A stretch of 46,673 bases of DNA from Candidatus Eisenbacteria bacterium (GTDB taxonomy: Bacteria > Eisenbacteria > RBG-16-71-46 > SZUA-252). Every line of letters begins with the position of its first letter. Position 1 is the stretch's first letter. Location: positions 1 through 46,673 of the forward strand of contig VBOW01000029.1 of NCBI GenBank assembly GCA_005893275.1, given 5' to 3'. The notes beneath the pieces are model-generated. The model saw nothing but the letters and a program-made list of their open reading frames with translations. It was not told where the DNA came from and did no database searches. This document shows, in pieces, positions 26,630 through 36,125 of this stretch. A program made the translations under genes and the position numbers.

Positions 26630-27315
26630 GTTCCGCGAGCTCGGCCACGACGATCGTCCTGGCGGACGATCACAGGATCGTCCTCCGGGGCCTTCGCGCG
26701 CTTCTGGAGGCCGAATCCGGATTCGCCGTGATCGGCGAAGCCGAGGACGGGCTCAAGGTCATGAGTCTGGCCGAGCGGTTAAGGCCGGACGTCTTGGTTC
26801 TGGATCTCATGATGCCGGGTCTCGGCGGCTTCGACGTGACGCGCCGCGTGGCGAAGCGGCTTCCCAGGACCCGCGTTGTCATTCTCTCCATGTATTCGAG
26901 TGAGGCGCACGTCGTCGAGGCTCTCCGAAGTGGGGCTTCCGCCTACGTTCTCAAAGACGCGAGCGTCGAGGAGCTCGTGACGGCGATCCGCGAGGCAGCA
27001 GCCGGCCGCCGCTACCTGAGCGCCCCTTTCTCCACCGACCGGATCGAGTCGTATCTCCGGCGGCCCATCGGCGCTGATCCGTACGGCACGCTCACGTCGC
27101 GCGAGCGAGAGGTGCTCCACCTGGTTGCCGAGGGGCTCACAAGCGGCGAAATCGCGAAGCGATTATTCATCAGCCCACGCACCGCGGAGAGCCACCGCGC
27201 GAACCTCATGCGGAAGCTCGGCCTCCGGAGCCGAACGGATCTAGTGCGTTTCGCCCTCCAACGCGGGATCGTCCCCTTGGAGACGTCGGCAGCTCCCCGC
27301 GCAGGCGAGCACTAG
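26626..27315 (+). CDS. NarL/FixJ-type response regulator
   Basis: 229 residues; ATG 26626 overlaps the kinase stop. The receiver domain (~8-125) has the acidic pair 'ADDH', the phospho-acceptor Asp60 in 'VLVLDLMMPGLGGF', and the usual 'ILSMYSS' and 'VLKDAS' (lysine) motifs. A LuxR-type HTH follows (~150-215: 'LTSREREVLHLVAEGLTSGE', 'LFISPRTAESHRANLMRKLG'). It forms a cognate pair with the preceding histidine kinase and should activate or repress genes when phosphorylated. Its targets cannot be read from the sequence. Confidence 0.94.
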   Translation: MSSASSATTIVLADDHRIVLRGLRALLEAESGFAVIGEAEDGLKVMSLAERLRPDVLVLDLMMPGLGGFDVTRRVAKRLPRTRVVILSMYSSEAHVVEALRSGASAYVLKDASVEELVTAIREAAAGRRYLSAPFSTDRIESYLRRPIGADPYGTLTSREREVLHLVAEGLTSGEIAKRLFISPRTAESHRANLMRKLGLRSRTDLVRFALQRGIVPLETSAAPRAGEH

Positions 27316-27398
27316 ACCTACCAAAGCTCATCCCGCCGCGCCTGTATGCAGCGAATCGGGCTCGCTCCTTATTTGTGTCAATTCCGTGGCGCTTCAGC

Positions 27399-27427
27399 TT
27401 GCCGACTTCTCCCCGGGATGCTAGCGT
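27399..27427 (+). promoter_or_regulatory. Possible sigma70-like promoter for the CheB-CheR gene
   Basis: TTGCCG (27399-27404) and TAGCGT (27422-27427) are separated by 17 bases and lie 36-65 bases upstream of ATG 27464. The -10 match is weak, so this is tentative. Confidence 0.25.
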
Positions 27428-27463
27428 GAGTGGTTGACCCTCATGACCCAGCCGGGAGGCAAC

Positions 27464-30424
27464 ATGGCTGACCAGACCCCCGAGACAGGGCGCAAGGACC
27501 GCGACGCGCTTTTCGAGGACGAGGACCAGGATCGGGCGGTCGAGCTGGAAGAGGCCTCGGAGCCGGAACGAGAGGCGGAGAGGCCCTTCATCGTCGGCAT
27601 CGGCGCATCAGCCGGCGGGCTGGAGGCGCTGGGTCAGCTCGTCAAGCACGTGCCGCTGGACAACATGTCGTTCATCGTGGTCCAGCACCTCGCCCCGGAT
27701 CGTGAAAGCGTTCTGCCCCAGCTTCTCTCGCGCAGCAGCAAAGTCGAAGTCACGACCGCGGCCGAATCGATGACGGTCGAGCCGAATCGGGTCTACGTGA
27801 TCCCGCCCAACACCGATCTCGCGCTCATGAACGGTGTGATTCACCTCATCGCACCCGCCGGGGAGCGTCCCTACCTGCCCATCGACTATTTTTTCCGCAC
27901 GCTCGCCCAAGACCAGGGGGCATCGAGCATCGGGATCATCCTCTCGGGGACAGGCACGGACGGCACCCTCGGGCTTAGGGCGGTCAAGGAAGCGGGCGGA
28001 ATCACATTCGTCCAGGACCCTTCTTCCGCCAAGTACGACGGCATGCCGCGGAGCGCCCTTGCGAGCGGGTTCGCGGACTTCTGCCTCCCGCCCAAGGAGA
28101 TCGCCGAAGAGCTGACCCGGATCGCAAAGCGACCGCATGGAGTGAAGCTGCCGAGCGCTCCCGCGCGGGCGCCGCAGTTTCAAGAGCAGCTCGCGAGGCT
28201 CTTCATCCTGATTCGGTCCGCTTTCGGAAACGACTTGACCCGCTACAAGCCTTCGACGGTGGAGCGGCGGATCGAAAGGCGGATGATCCTCCACAAAATC
28301 GGAAGCCTCGAGGATTACGTGAGGTACGTCCAGACCAATGCCGGGGAGCTTCAGGCCTTGTACAAGGACACGCTCATCACCGTCACGAACTTCTTCAGGG
28401 ACCGGACGACCTTCGAGGCGCTCAAGACGAAGGTCTTTCCAAGAGTGCTGGAGCATGCCGGGACGCACGCGCCGGTTCGTGTCTGGGTGCCGGCCTGCGC
28501 TACGGGGGAGGAAGCCTATTCCATCGCCATCTCTCTGATCGAATTCTTGGAGAGCGTTGGGAAGGAGAAGAGGATCCAGATTTTCGGGACCGACGTGGAC
28601 GAGCAGTCGATTCAGCACGCGCGCCGAGGAAGCTACCCGCAGAACATCGAGCTCGATGTTTCTCCGGAAAGGCTGAGTCGTTTCTTTACCAAGAAGGGCA
28701 CCGAATATCACGTCACGCGGCGTGTCCGCGACACGGTTGTTTTTTCCCAGCAGAACCTGATCAAGGACTCGCCTTTCTCCCGCATGGACCTGGTGAGCTG
28801 CAGAAACCTCCTCATCTATCTGCAGCCTTCGACGCAGAAGAAGGTGCTGAGTATCCTCCACTACTCTCTGAACACGTCCGGCTATCTCTTGCTCGGCAGC
28901 TCGGAGACGGTCGGAGACGGCCCGGAGCTTTTCAGCTTGGTCGATCGGACGAGCAAGATTTACTCGAAAAAACCTTCAGGCTCGACGTTCGCTCTCGAAA
29001 CCATGCTGAGCGGCCCCAACATCCCGGAGCGGAACCAGCGCGGGGCGGCGCCTCCGGTGATCAGCCTTCAAGCGTTGGCCGACCGTAAGATTCTCGACGT
29101 GTACGCCCCCCCGGGCGTGCTCCTCAATGAGAACCTCGATATTTTGCATTTCCGAGGGCACACGGGTCCCTACCTCGATCCGGCGCCTGGCTCGGCCAGC
29201 TTCAGCATCTTACGCTTGGCCCGTCCCGAGCTGCGCATCGAGCTCAAGAGGGCTATTCAGCAGGCGTTTGCCGAGCAGATCCGCGTCAGCACCGACGTGA
29301 AGTTTTCGGACGCCGGCAAGCCAGGTGCCGTGAGACTCGACCTGGTGCCGATCCAAGATCCGGAGACCAAGACCCGGTGCCTCCTCGTGTCCTTCTTGGC
29401 GATGGAGCCTCCCGAGGAGCTTCCCCCGATTCCAACGGACGAGCCGGACGAGCGGATCGTGGCCCTGGGAAAACGGCTTCAGGAGCTGGAACGGGAGCTC
29501 GAGGTCACCAAGGACTACCTGCAGGCCACTATCGAGGACAAAGAGAGCGCCAACGAAGAGCTCAAGTCGGCCAATGAGGAGCTTCAGTCTTCCAACGAAG
29601 AGCTGCAGAGCACGAACGAAGAGCTGGAGACATCAAGGGAAGAGATGCAGTCCACGAACGAGGAGTTGACAACCGTCAACGAGGAGCTCCAGAACAGAAT
29701 GTCGGAGCTCGGTCTCTCCAACGACGACCTGCACAACCTCCTGGCGGGGTTCGACAACTCCGTCCTCATCGTTGGCATGGATTTTTGCATCCGGAGATAC
29801 ACTCTCGCCGCGGAGAAGCTGCTGGGTCTGGTCGCTGGCGACCTGGGTCGTTCGATCAGCTTCATCGATGGCTTCTTCGGGGCCGACGTCTTGACCAAAG
29901 TCCGCGGCGTGGTGGAGACACTGAACACTCTGGAGGAAGATGTTCTCTGCCGAAACCGTCGGTGGTACTCGGTTCGGATCGTGCCCTACAAGACCTTGGA
30001 CCATGTGATCCGAGGAGCGGTCATCACCCTGATGGATATTGACGCGCGAAAAAAATCTGCGATGCTGACCCGTGACGTCGGGGAGTATGCGGGCCATTTT
30101 CTGGGCGCCATCCACCATCCGCTCATGATCGTCGACAGCAAGCTGCGCATCGTGTGGGTGAATCAGCCCTTCTACGACTACTTCCAAGTCGTCGAGCAGG
30201 AAACCATCGGGACCATCTTCCCGAATGATGGAGACCCGCAGTGGGCGGACACGGGCGAGCTTTGCCAACGTTTGGAAGTGACACTCCGCACCGGGGAGAG
30301 CTTTCGGGGAGTTCTGCTTCGTCAACCTGCCGCGCGGGGCAGCACACAAACGCTGAAAGTAGGCGGCAGCCGGATTCCGGTTCCGGCCGAGTCCGCCCTC
30401 GTACTCCTGTCGTTCGAGGAGTGA
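27464..30424 (+). CDS. CheB-CheR fusion with long coiled coil and PAS domains
   Basis: 986 residues; ATG 27464 is chosen because GGGAGG lies just upstream (ATG 27443 and TTG 27434 are weaker). A charged N-region is followed by a CheB methylesterase domain (~41-222) with the catalytic Ser49 ('IGASAGG'), His75 ('VVQHLAP') and Asp166 ('SGTGTDGT'). No receiver domain precedes it. CheR follows (~240-500) with the SAM-binding 'VPACATGEEAYSIAISL' and 'FGTDVDEQSI'. A long heptad coiled coil (~663-752) repeats the 'S-x-N-E-E-L' pattern. PAS-like domains (~755-985) end the protein. Typical family members continue into a histidine kinase; here a separate kinase gene follows after 20 bases. No chemoreceptor gene is present, so a role other than chemotaxis is likely. 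Confidence 0.92.
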   Translation: MADQTPETGRKDRDALFEDEDQDRAVELEEASEPEREAERPFIVGIGASAGGLEALGQLVKHVPLDNMSFIVVQHLAPDRESVLPQLLSRSSKVEVTTAAESMTVEPNRVYVIPPNTDLALMNGVIHLIAPAGERPYLPIDYFFRTLAQDQGASSIGIILSGTGTDGTLGLRAVKEAGGITFVQDPSSAKYDGMPRSALASGFADFCLPPKEIAEELTRIAKRPHGVKLPSAPARAPQFQEQLARLFILIRSAFGNDLTRYKPSTVERRIERRMILHKIGSLEDYVRYVQTNAGELQALYKDTLITVTNFFRDRTTFEALKTKVFPRVLEHAGTHAPVRVWVPACATGEEAYSIAISLIEFLESVGKEKRIQIFGTDVDEQSIQHARRGSYPQNIELDVSPERLSRFFTKKGTEYHVTRRVRDTVVFSQQNLIKDSPFSRMDLVSCRNLLIYLQPSTQKKVLSILHYSLNTSGYLLLGSSETVGDGPELFSLVDRTSKIYSKKPSGSTFALETMLSGPNIPERNQRGAAPPVISLQALADRKILDVYAPPGVLLNENLDILHFRGHTGPYLDPAPGSASFSILRLARPELRIELKRAIQQAFAEQIRVSTDVKFSDAGKPGAVRLDLVPIQDPETKTRCLLVSFLAMEPPEELPPIPTDEPDERIVALGKRLQELERELEVTKDYLQATIEDKESANEELKSANEELQSSNEELQSTNEELETSREEMQSTNEELTTVNEELQNRMSELGLSNDDLHNLLAGFDNSVLIVGMDFCIRRYTLAAEKLLGLVAGDLGRSISFIDGFFGADVLTKVRGVVETLNTLEEDVLCRNRRWYSVRIVPYKTLDHVIRGAVITLMDIDARKKSAMLTRDVGEYAGHFLGAIHHPLMIVDSKLRIVWVNQPFYDYFQVVEQETIGTIFPNDGDPQWADTGELCQRLEVTLRTGESFRGVLLRQPAARGSTQTLKVGGSRIPVPAESALVLLSFEE

Positions 30425-30444
30425 ACCCTCTTCCGTAGGCCGCC

Positions 30445-32688
30445 ATGGCCAAGGCACACCTGGAAGAGATGTCGAAGACGGAGCTGATTCGGGAGCTCCG
30501 GAAGCTTCAGGACGCCGAGCGCCGCCTCGAGACTGCGCTGAAGGCCAGCGACCCGGTACGCCTGGTGCACGACCTCCAGGTGAGCCAGATCGAGCTCGAG
30601 ATGCAGAATCGCGAGCTTCAGGAAGGGCAGCAGCTACTCGAAGACTCCCGGAGCCGTTACGCTGACCTCTACGATTTCGCGCCGGTCGGATACTGCACGT
30701 TCGACCTCGAGGGCTATATACAGGAGATCAACCTGACCGGCGCCTCGCTCCTCGAGGTGCCCAGGGAAAAGCTCGTCCATAAGCGGTTCCCCGCCGTGAT
30801 CTCCATCCGAGACAAGGATCCCTTCCGGACCCAGCTCAATTTCGAAGCCCATCTGCGTGCCTGCGCGGAGAAGACGGACCGGGTGACGACCGAGTGGACG
30901 TTGTCGAGCAGGAGCCACGGAACCTGGGTCATGCAGATGGCGACCGTTCCGCTCCGGGACCACGACGGGGCCATGATCGGATACAGGAGCGCCCTCATCG
31001 ACGTCACCGCCTTGAAGCAGCTCGATCGGCTCCGTTTCCTCGCCGACGCCGGAGAGATGCTTTCTTCCACTTTGGATTACCCGACGGTACTGGAGCGTGT
31101 GGTCCGCATCGCGGTCCCGGCGCTGGCGGACCTCTGCATCGCCGACGTGCTCGACGAGAATGGGCGGCTTCAGCGCCTGGAGGTGGCTTTCGGAAGCCCG
31201 GAAAAACAGTTGGCGCTGGCGGAACGTGTCAAAGAGTCCGCATTACGGCCGGGCCCGCAGGCTCTGCAGCGGAGGGTCGCGACGTCGCGTAGTCCCGTCC
31301 TCTTCGAGCGGACCGAGGAGCCCTTTTTCCTTTCCGGCCTGAGTGAGGAGGACTCCGACCTCGTCCGAGCGATTGGTCCGAGGTCGATGATCATTGTGCC
31401 GCTCATGGTGCGGCGAAAGTTGCTCGCGACGCTCACGTTCATCGTGACCGAGTCGAAGCGCCATTACACCTCCGAAGACGTCCTCTTCTTCCAAGATATT
31501 GCCCGCCGGACGGCTGTTGCCGCGGACAACGCACGGCTTCATACCCAGGTGCAGCGTGCGATTCGCATCCGCGAAAATCTTCTCGGCGTCGTTTCGCATG
31601 ATCTGAGAGACCTCTTGGGTGTGGTCGACATGGCAAGCGCGGTGCTTCTGAAGAGCCCCGTGGCCACCGACCGGAGGATTCAGAGCCGAAAATCCGCCGA
31701 GATGATTCATCGCACGGCGGAGAAGATGACCCGTCTCGTCGCGGACCTTTTGGATAGCGTCGGGATCGTATCCGGCCACCTCGCGGTCGACAGGAAACCG
31801 TGCCCGCTCCTCCCTCTGGTCCGGGAAGCCCTCGAAGGGTTTCAGGCGATTGCTTCGGTGCGCCTGCAGTGTGATCTGGCGGGCGTCTCCGATCTTGTGC
31901 TCACCTGCGACCGAGAGAGGATCTTGCAGGTGCTCACGAACCTGATCGGGAACGCGATCAAGTTCACTCCACAGGAAGGCACCGTCACGGTCCGGGCCCA
32001 ACCGAAGGGCAACGAGGTCTGGTTCTCGGTCGGTGACACCGGGGCGGGAATCCCGAGCGAAGAGCTCCCGCATATCTTCGAGCAGTTCTGGCAAGCAGCC
32101 AAGACCTCCAATTTGGGAGTTGGTCTCGGGCTCACGATCGCGAAGGGGATCATCGAGGCTCACGGGGGCCGGATCTGGGCAGAGAGCGAGATGGGCGCGG
32201 GCACGACGATCCACTTCACGCTTCCGATCGCGCGCCCCTACGATGATGCCGACGATTCGCACCGGACCGCCGGGGCCGGGGAGGCTGTGGGCAGGCGAGC
32301 CATACCGGGCGCGTCATCAGAGCGAAAGGTCGTGCTCGTGATCGACGACGAGTCGGACGCGCGAGAGGCGATGCAACAGGTGTTGGCGCTGGACGGCTAT
32401 GAATCGGTCGGTGCCGCGAACGGCAAGGAAGCGCTCGTATATCTCCGAACGCACCCTGCGCCCTACGTAATCCTGCTCGATCTGGTGATGCCGGTCATGG
32501 ACGGATGGGCTTTCCTCGCGGGCAGGAACCGGGATCCTGCGCTCCGACCGATTCCGGTGATCGTCATCTCAGGCCACCAGGAAGCCGAAACGCAGGCGGC
32601 CGCTGCCCACGCCGGCTTCATCCAGAAGCCGGTCCGCCCCGAGAGCCTTGCCGAGTCGATGGAGCACATGGTGCATGGGGCGCAGTAG
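30445..32688 (+). CDS. PAS-GAF hybrid sensor histidine kinase with C-terminal receiver
   Basis: 747 residues, no membrane helix. A short N-terminal coiled coil (~5-70, 'QIELEMQNRELQEGQQLL') leads into PAS (~72-190, 'DFAPVGYCTFDLEGYIQEIN'), GAF (~205-365), HisKA with His385 ('LGVVSHDLRDLLGVV'; the usual Asn after the arginine is Asp), HATPase (~485-595; 'NLIGNAIKFTP', 'VGDTGAGIP', 'VGLGLTIAKGIIEAHGG') and a receiver (~627-740) with Asp679 in 'VILLDLVMPVMDGW'. It is a hybrid kinase without an HTH. It lies 20 bases after the CheB-CheR-PAS gene and is probably its functional kinase partner. The final output regulator is unknown, though the NarL regulator upstream is a candidate. Confidence 0.92.
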   Translation: MAKAHLEEMSKTELIRELRKLQDAERRLETALKASDPVRLVHDLQVSQIELEMQNRELQEGQQLLEDSRSRYADLYDFAPVGYCTFDLEGYIQEINLTGASLLEVPREKLVHKRFPAVISIRDKDPFRTQLNFEAHLRACAEKTDRVTTEWTLSSRSHGTWVMQMATVPLRDHDGAMIGYRSALIDVTALKQLDRLRFLADAGEMLSSTLDYPTVLERVVRIAVPALADLCIADVLDENGRLQRLEVAFGSPEKQLALAERVKESALRPGPQALQRRVATSRSPVLFERTEEPFFLSGLSEEDSDLVRAIGPRSMIIVPLMVRRKLLATLTFIVTESKRHYTSEDVLFFQDIARRTAVAADNARLHTQVQRAIRIRENLLGVVSHDLRDLLGVVDMASAVLLKSPVATDRRIQSRKSAEMIHRTAEKMTRLVADLLDSVGIVSGHLAVDRKPCPLLPLVREALEGFQAIASVRLQCDLAGVSDLVLTCDRERILQVLTNLIGNAIKFTPQEGTVTVRAQPKGNEVWFSVGDTGAGIPSEELPHIFEQFWQAAKTSNLGVGLGLTIAKGIIEAHGGRIWAESEMGAGTTIHFTLPIARPYDDADDSHRTAGAGEAVGRRAIPGASSERKVVLVIDDESDAREAMQQVLALDGYESVGAANGKEALVYLRTHPAPYVILLDLVMPVMDGWAFLAGRNRDPALRPIPVIVISGHQEAETQAAAAHAGFIQKPVRPESLAESMEHMVHGAQ

Positions 32689-33338
32689 CCCGGCCCAGAA
32701 AATCGAAGGCGCCCCTGGCCGCACACTGCGTTCCAAAGGCGCCTCACTCTCGCCCCCCCGCTCTCGTCGAGGGAGCATCTATGTCAACCGGTTCGGTCCC
32801 CCTAGCGGCCGTCCCGTGAATCGCTCACATGGCGGCTGTCCCGTAGACCAATCCGGGCTGATAGTGGGGGGGCCTCCAAAGGACCCGGATCACCGAATCC
32901 CCTGGTTCCGCAGAGAGCGTGCCAGGGGGGTCCGACGCCCTACACCGCGGCTCCCGAAGTGAAGGGCGCACCTTAGGCTACGCGTCGAAGCAAGTACCCG
33001 GCGGGACAGGAGCCGTCTGGATACGGCCCCTGCGGGACGCACAAATGAGGGCACGCCGTGTGTCTACCGGTACGGTTGCGCGGGGTCGATAGGGAATAGC
33101 ACGGGTATTTCACCTGACGGAAATTTCGATCTCTCGTTAGAACGACACCATGGAGTAGAGGAAGCCTGGTGGGGTTCAACCAATGAGCGGCGGGGACCTA
33201 GGTTATGGCGCGACAATTGCATGGGGAGGTTTCGATTAAGCTTTTGTGCCCACCTGTCGATTTCTTTCCAGGTAAGCTGCACATCATTGGCCGGCGCCTT
33301 GGGGGGCGGGATCCCGGCAGCTCAATGGAGATTTCAAC
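32689..33338. other. 650-bp region without a recognisable gene
   Basis: Short frames exist on both strands but none shows a known domain or convincing ribosome-binding site. A near-direct repeat 'cggcYgtcccgt' occurs at about 32808 and 32832. Runs of G/C and no clear terminator after the kinase gene were noted. It may be a decayed remnant or an unrecognised regulatory leader for the beta-helix gene; I see nothing firmer. Confidence 0.4.
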
Positions 33339-34583
33339 ATGAATGATCGTATGAAGGCCTCAAGCCCCCTGTCCTCGTCGGCATGCGTTGGCGTCGCCGT
33401 CGTGCTCTCGCTCTGCATATTCCACGCGGATTCCGTCGCCAGGACGCTTCGCGTGGGCCCGAGCAGGACCTATACCACCGTGCGGGATGCCTCCCAGGCA
33501 ACGCAAGACGGCGATACGGTGCTGGTCGATGCCGGGGTCTACAGCGCGGACGTGACCGAGTGGACTTCGAACAATCTCGTCGTTCGCGGGGTCGGCGGCC
33601 GCGCCTACATGCGCTCCGACGGGGTCGTCGAGCAGGACAAGGGGATTTGGGTCTTCTACGGGACGAACTTCACCGCGGAGAACATCGAATTCTCCGGCGC
33701 CGCCTCGGTCTCGGGCTGGAACGGCGCCGGGATCCGGTTCGACACGCCGGGGAACCTGGTCCTTCGAAACTGCTATTTTCACGACAACGAGGACGGGATC
33801 CTGGGCGGGGCCGATTCGATCCTGATCGAATACAGCGTTTTCGATCACAACGGCCACGGGGACGGCCAATCCCACAACATGTACGTCCACGGCAGGAGCT
33901 TCACGATCCGATACTCCTACACCCACCGAGCATGGATCGGGCACAACATCAAGACGCGCGCGCGGAATAACTACATTCTATACAACCGCATCATGGACGA
34001 AGCCGACGGGGAGTCGAGCTACAGCATTGATATTCCGGATTGCGGCCGGTCCTACGTCATCGGAAACGTGATCGAGCAGGGCCCGAGCTCGGTCAACAGC
34101 TCCATGCTTGCCTATGGAATGGAGAGCCAGCTCGGCGTCAACGACCTCTACGTGATGAGCAACACCCTCGTGAACAACCTGGGCAGTGGGACCTTCATGA
34201 GATTGCGCGCCGGCTCCATCGTCAAAGCGATGAACAACATTTTTTACGGCCCGGGCACCTATTGGTCCAGCGGGTCCACGGTGACCGAGAGCAGCAACTA
34301 TTTCGAGCCCTCGTTCAACAACTCGCCCAGGTTCGCGAACCCGGCAGCGTACGACTTCCACCTCACTTCCATCTCGCCGTCGTCGGTCCTGAACGCGGGC
34401 GCGTTGCCCGGCATCTCCTCCACCGGGTACATCCTCACCCCCACCAGCCAGTACGTCTACGATGCGCAGGGGAAGACGCGATCCCTATTGGGCCTGCTCG
34501 ATCTCGGCGCGTTCGAGTACACGGCCCCGGGTGGGCCCGACGTGGCCTATCCTGCCCCGATCCGGGACCTGAGATACCGCTGA
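33339..34583 (+). CDS. Secreted right-handed parallel beta-helix protein
   Basis: 414 residues from ATG 33339. A signal peptide (~1-34, 'VGVAVVLSLCIFHADSVA') precedes a region beginning 'TLRVGPSRTYTTVRDASQAT', the usual opening of pectin-lyase-like beta-helix proteins. Repeating coil units follow ('LVLRNCYFHDNEDGILGGAD', 'ILIEYSVFDHNGHG', 'YILYNRIMDEADGE', 'YVMSNTLVNNLGSG'). Such proteins bind or cleave polysaccharides, but I cannot assign a catalytic set. The tail 'DVAYPAPIRDLRYR' has no FlgD-type sorting domain, so export is probably by the general secretory route. Confidence 0.82.
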   Translation: MNDRMKASSPLSSSACVGVAVVLSLCIFHADSVARTLRVGPSRTYTTVRDASQATQDGDTVLVDAGVYSADVTEWTSNNLVVRGVGGRAYMRSDGVVEQDKGIWVFYGTNFTAENIEFSGAASVSGWNGAGIRFDTPGNLVLRNCYFHDNEDGILGGADSILIEYSVFDHNGHGDGQSHNMYVHGRSFTIRYSYTHRAWIGHNIKTRARNNYILYNRIMDEADGESSYSIDIPDCGRSYVIGNVIEQGPSSVNSSMLAYGMESQLGVNDLYVMSNTLVNNLGSGTFMRLRAGSIVKAMNNIFYGPGTYWSSGSTVTESSNYFEPSFNNSPRFANPAAYDFHLTSISPSSVLNAGALPGISSTGYILTPTSQYVYDAQGKTRSLLGLLDLGAFEYTAPGGPDVAYPAPIRDLRYR

Positions 34584-34631
34584 AGAGAGTGGACCCGGCA
34601 GCTCCGTAGCCCGGGATCCATCGGGGGTGCG

Positions 34632-35216
34632 ATGCACGAGATGCTCCGGGTCGCGCTCATCCTGGGCGCTCTGATCCTCCTGCCGATCGCGTTATACCAC
34701 CGGATCAAATCACAGGCGACGGGCGAAAGGCTCGACCGCGGCCAGGAAGGGCTCTTCATTCTGCTGACCCTCCGGCCGGTCGGGTTGGTCTTCGTGCTTG
34801 CTCTTCTCATGTGGATGATCGATCCGTCGCGGCTGGCCTGGTCCTACGTGGAGCTGCCGAATCGGCTCCGGGTGATGGGGCTCTGCATCGGGGCCGTGGC
34901 GGGGGTGTTGTGGATCTGGACCTTCCGAACCCTGGGACCGAATCTGACCGACACGGTCGTCACGAGGAAGGAGCATACGCTCGTGACGAGCGGTCCCTAC
35001 CGCTGGGTACGTCACCCGTTCTACGATTCGTTGGCCCTCTTCGTGGCGGCGGTTTTTCTCATCACGGCCAACTGGTTCCTGTTTGCCACCGGGGTGCTGG
35101 TGCTCGCGCTGATCTTGCTCCGCACACGTAAAGAGGAGCAGAATCTGGCGGCTCGCTTCGGCGATGAGTACCGAGCGTATCGGGAGCGCACGGGGCGCTT
35201 CTTGCCGAAGGGGTGA
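34632..35216 (+). CDS. ICMT/PEMT-like membrane methyltransferase
   Basis: 194 residues from ATG 34632. Four or five membrane helices ('ALILGALILLPIALYH', 'VGLVFVLALLMWMI', 'VMGLCIGAVAGVLWIW', 'WFLFATGVLVLALILL'). The conserved 'TLVTSGPYRWVRHPFYDSL' followed by 'RTRKEEQNLAARFGDEYRAY' is the hallmark of the isoprenylcysteine/phospholipid methyltransferase family, which uses SAM at the membrane. The substrate in bacteria is often unknown. It is followed 18 bases later by a DinB-fold gene. Confidence 0.85.
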   Translation: MHEMLRVALILGALILLPIALYHRIKSQATGERLDRGQEGLFILLTLRPVGLVFVLALLMWMIDPSRLAWSYVELPNRLRVMGLCIGAVAGVLWIWTFRTLGPNLTDTVVTRKEHTLVTSGPYRWVRHPFYDSLALFVAAVFLITANWFLFATGVLVLALILLRTRKEEQNLAARFGDEYRAYRERTGRFLPKG

Positions 35217-35234
35217 CCATGGAGGGTACCCTCG

Positions 35235-35717
35235 ATGGCTCGAGACGAGCCTCTTCGCAAACATCTCCTGAAGCTTCTGGACTGGGAAGACGCGCACGTC
35301 GGTTTCGATGCGGCGGTGAAGGGGATCGCTCCCGCATTCCAAGGCACCACGCCGCACGACCTGCCTCACTCGCCGTGGCAGCTTCTCGAGCATTTGCGGC
35401 TCACGCAGCACGACATCCTCGACTTCTGCCGGAACCCGGCTTATGCGGAGCGGGCGTGGCCCGAGGAATACTGGCCGTCGGGCGCAGGTCCGCCCACAGG
35501 GGAGGCGTGGGATGAAAGCATCGCCGCCTTTCGCCGCGACCGCGAGGCGCTGAAGAAACTGGCCGCGGACTCCGCCGTGGACCTCTTCGCGCGGATTCCG
35601 CACGGCGCGGGCCAGACCTACTTACGTGAGGTCCTCCTGGTCGCCGACCATAACGCCTACCACGTGGGTCAACTGGTCTTGGTCCGGCGCGGTCTCGGAA
35701 TATGGCCGCCGAAATAG
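35235..35717 (+). CDS. DinB-fold four-helix protein (first of three)
   Basis: 160 residues from ATG 35235. A four-helix-bundle DinB/YfiT-like protein with histidines placed for a metal site ('LLEHLRLTQHDILDF' and 'LVADHNAYHVGQLVLVRR'). These proteins bind divalent metal; some act as thiol-dependent transferases or in detoxification. Its neighbours are another small redox-like protein and a second DinB-fold gene, which suggests a stress or detoxification cluster. The precise reaction is unknown. Confidence 0.8.
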   Translation: MARDEPLRKHLLKLLDWEDAHVGFDAAVKGIAPAFQGTTPHDLPHSPWQLLEHLRLTQHDILDFCRNPAYAERAWPEEYWPSGAGPPTGEAWDESIAAFRRDREALKKLAADSAVDLFARIPHGAGQTYLREVLLVADHNAYHVGQLVLVRRGLGIWPPK

Positions 35718-35736
35718 CGGGGTGCCGGCCCCTTCC

Positions 35737-36066
35737 ATGACCGCAGCAGACTCCGGAATCCCCATCGCGTGTAACCTCGACGCGTTTTCCGCGTCGGAGC
35801 GAGAGCGCCACGCCTCGCTGCTCCAGAAGTTGGGCGGGAGAATCCTGGAGAGGCGCGAGCTTTCGGACGGCTACGCATTCCGATTCGCGGCGGAAGCAGG
35901 CGCGATCGCGGAGCTCGCAGAATGGATCGGTCTCGAGCGGATGTGCTGCCCCTTTCTGCGGTTCTCGGTCGAGGTCGAGCCGAATGGAGGCCCGGTGTGG
36001 CTCAAGCTGACGGGCGGGGCCCAGGTCAAGGCCTTCGTTGGCTCGGCGTTCCGCGCCCTGCGGTAG
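35737..36066 (+). CDS. Small conserved protein with CCPF motif
   Basis: 109 residues from ATG 35737. A helical, then beta-rich small protein with the motif 'IGLERMCCPFLRFSVEVEP' followed by 'VWLKLTGGAQVKAFV'. The adjacent cysteines suggest metal or thiol chemistry; similar small proteins appear in bacterial genomes as uncharacterised members. The function is unknown. It lies between two DinB-fold genes. Confidence 0.65.
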   Translation: MTAADSGIPIACNLDAFSASERERHASLLQKLGGRILERRELSDGYAFRFAAEAGAIAELAEWIGLERMCCPFLRFSVEVEPNGGPVWLKLTGGAQVKAFVGSAFRALR

Positions 36067-36125
36067 GAGCCCCGCGGCGCCCCGGGGCGATCGGATCCCG
36101 TCCCCGTGGTATCCTACGCGCTCCT

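Noticed and set aside
32689-33338. Possible cyclic-di-GMP riboswitch upstream of the beta-helix gene
   Set aside because: Short matches to the conserved blocks were seen but not in the right order or spacing, so no call was made.
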